NCBI RefSeq assembly: GCF_011516885.1
Contig: NZ_WOTD01000008.1
Coordinates: forward strand, 46,367 to 110,366
DNA length: 64,000 nt
Direction of reading: 5' to 3'
From: Acetobacter lambici
GTDB lineage: Bacteria; Pseudomonadota; Alphaproteobacteria; Acetobacterales; Acetobacteraceae
The position numbers were made by a program, and so were the translations under genes. Numbering within the stretch: the stretch's first letter is position 1; every line of letters begins with the position of its first letter. Under the pieces are notes generated by a model. The model was not told the origin of the DNA, searched no databases, and saw only the letters and a program-made list of their open reading frames with translations. Shown piece by piece: positions 63,757 to 64,000 of the stretch.

Positions 63757-64000
63757 TTACTGATCGACGAACTGTTCCTGCCCGACGATGCCCATCTGTG
63801 TCACACCAAGGCGCTGCGCGTCGGCCATGACATGGACGACAGTCTTGTAGTCTGCCAGCCGGTTGGGCTGGATGTGGAACTCAGGCTTGGGCTGCGCGGA
63901 CGCAATCTCGCGCAGGTGGGCCTGCAACTCGTCCTCGCTGCCGACCGGCTGCCCGTTCCACGTAATCGTATTATCAAAATCCACCACAAGGGTCACAACA
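63757..64000 (-). CDS. exbD: ExbD/TolR biopolymer transport protein, C-terminal part (cut by window edge)
   Basis: The last 80 or so residues of an ExbD/TolR-family protein; the 5' end lies beyond the window. The visible part is the periplasmic domain: VTLVVDFDNTITWNGQPVG, then EDELQAHLREIASAQPKPEF, IQPNRLADYKTVVHVMADAQ and the end GVTQMGIVGQEQFVDQ. This is the ExbD pattern (the N-terminal membrane anchor with its Asp is not visible). With ExbB it would power the TonB-like protein at 53.8 kb and the two receptors, although those genes are some kilobases away. A GTG at 63996 is internal, not the start. Confidence 0.8.
   Translation of the reverse strand, partial: VVTLVVDFDNTITWNGQPVGSEDELQAHLREIASAQPKPEFHIQPNRLADYKTVVHVMADAQRLGVTQMGIVGQEQFVDQ

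Overview
This 64-kb window looks like an ordinary chromosomal stretch of an acetic acid bacterium (Alphaproteobacteria, Acetobacteraceae, probably Acetobacter or a close relative). The evidence is a membrane-bound PQQ glucose dehydrogenase, a periplasmic gluconolactonase, a eukaryote-type NADP isocitrate dehydrogenase, thioredoxin-reductase-like ferredoxin-NADP reductase, the alphaproteobacterial DUF3126 and DUF2939 proteins, a metX-metW pair, and moderately GC-rich coding sequence separated by AT-rich promoters. I see no insertion sequence, prophage, CRISPR array or plasmid function. Genus-level naming is inference.

Layout. 0-10 kb: beta-carbonic anhydrase, a frameshifted endonuclease/exonuclease/phosphatase-family gene, RNA helicase RhlE, metX-metW (methionine synthesis), LepA and an MHYT-GGDEF-EAL cyclic-di-GMP protein. 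9.6-13.1 kb: glucose dehydrogenase gcd followed by a small unknown protein and a regulator with a degenerate S24 domain, probably one transcript. 13.3-16.6 kb: nitrogen assimilation (glnB, glnA) and a divergent aminotransferase, then tRNA-His. 16.9-25.6 kb: lipoprotein, icd, ferredoxin-NADP reductase, dadA, a small His/Lys-rich exported protein, typA and an MFS carrier. 25.6-30.8 kb, minus strand: moeB, a DsrE-like protein, an SH3 protein, pyruvate kinase and gluconolactonase. 31-40.5 kb: DUF2939, DUF3126, an AlgE-like porin, an OPT transporter, a tandem Usp protein, a hydrolase and a large FAD protein.

40.7-47.8 kb is a plus-strand metal and ion block: two cation diffusion facilitators, a ClC-type protein, a COG0523 GTPase overlapping a WD40 protein, and a type II NADH dehydrogenase. 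47.9-54.9 kb holds a divergent unit around a perfect 22-bp palindrome: a TonB-dependent receptor and a hydrolase on one side, an M13 metallopeptidase and a TonB-like protein on the other. 55-64 kb has an acyl-CoA thioesterase, a di-iron ferritin-like protein, a frameshifted VOC gene, an SDR, an Rrf2 regulator, a 520-bp intergenic region with three DnaA-box matches, purU, a second TonB-dependent receptor, two small envelope proteins and the 3' end of exbD.

The genes fit a strictly respiratory sugar oxidiser: periplasmic glucose oxidation to gluconolactone and gluconate, electrons to the quinone pool through Gcd, DadA and Ndh, and TonB/ExbD-driven uptake across the outer membrane. No clearly new system is proven. 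The best leads are the palindrome-centred receptor/peptidase locus, the metal block, the gcd-linked regulator with a missing catalytic dyad, the DnaA-box region, and an orphan pair of hairpins next to typA. Two genes each carry an apparent one-base insertion, which may be real decay or a sequencing artefact.
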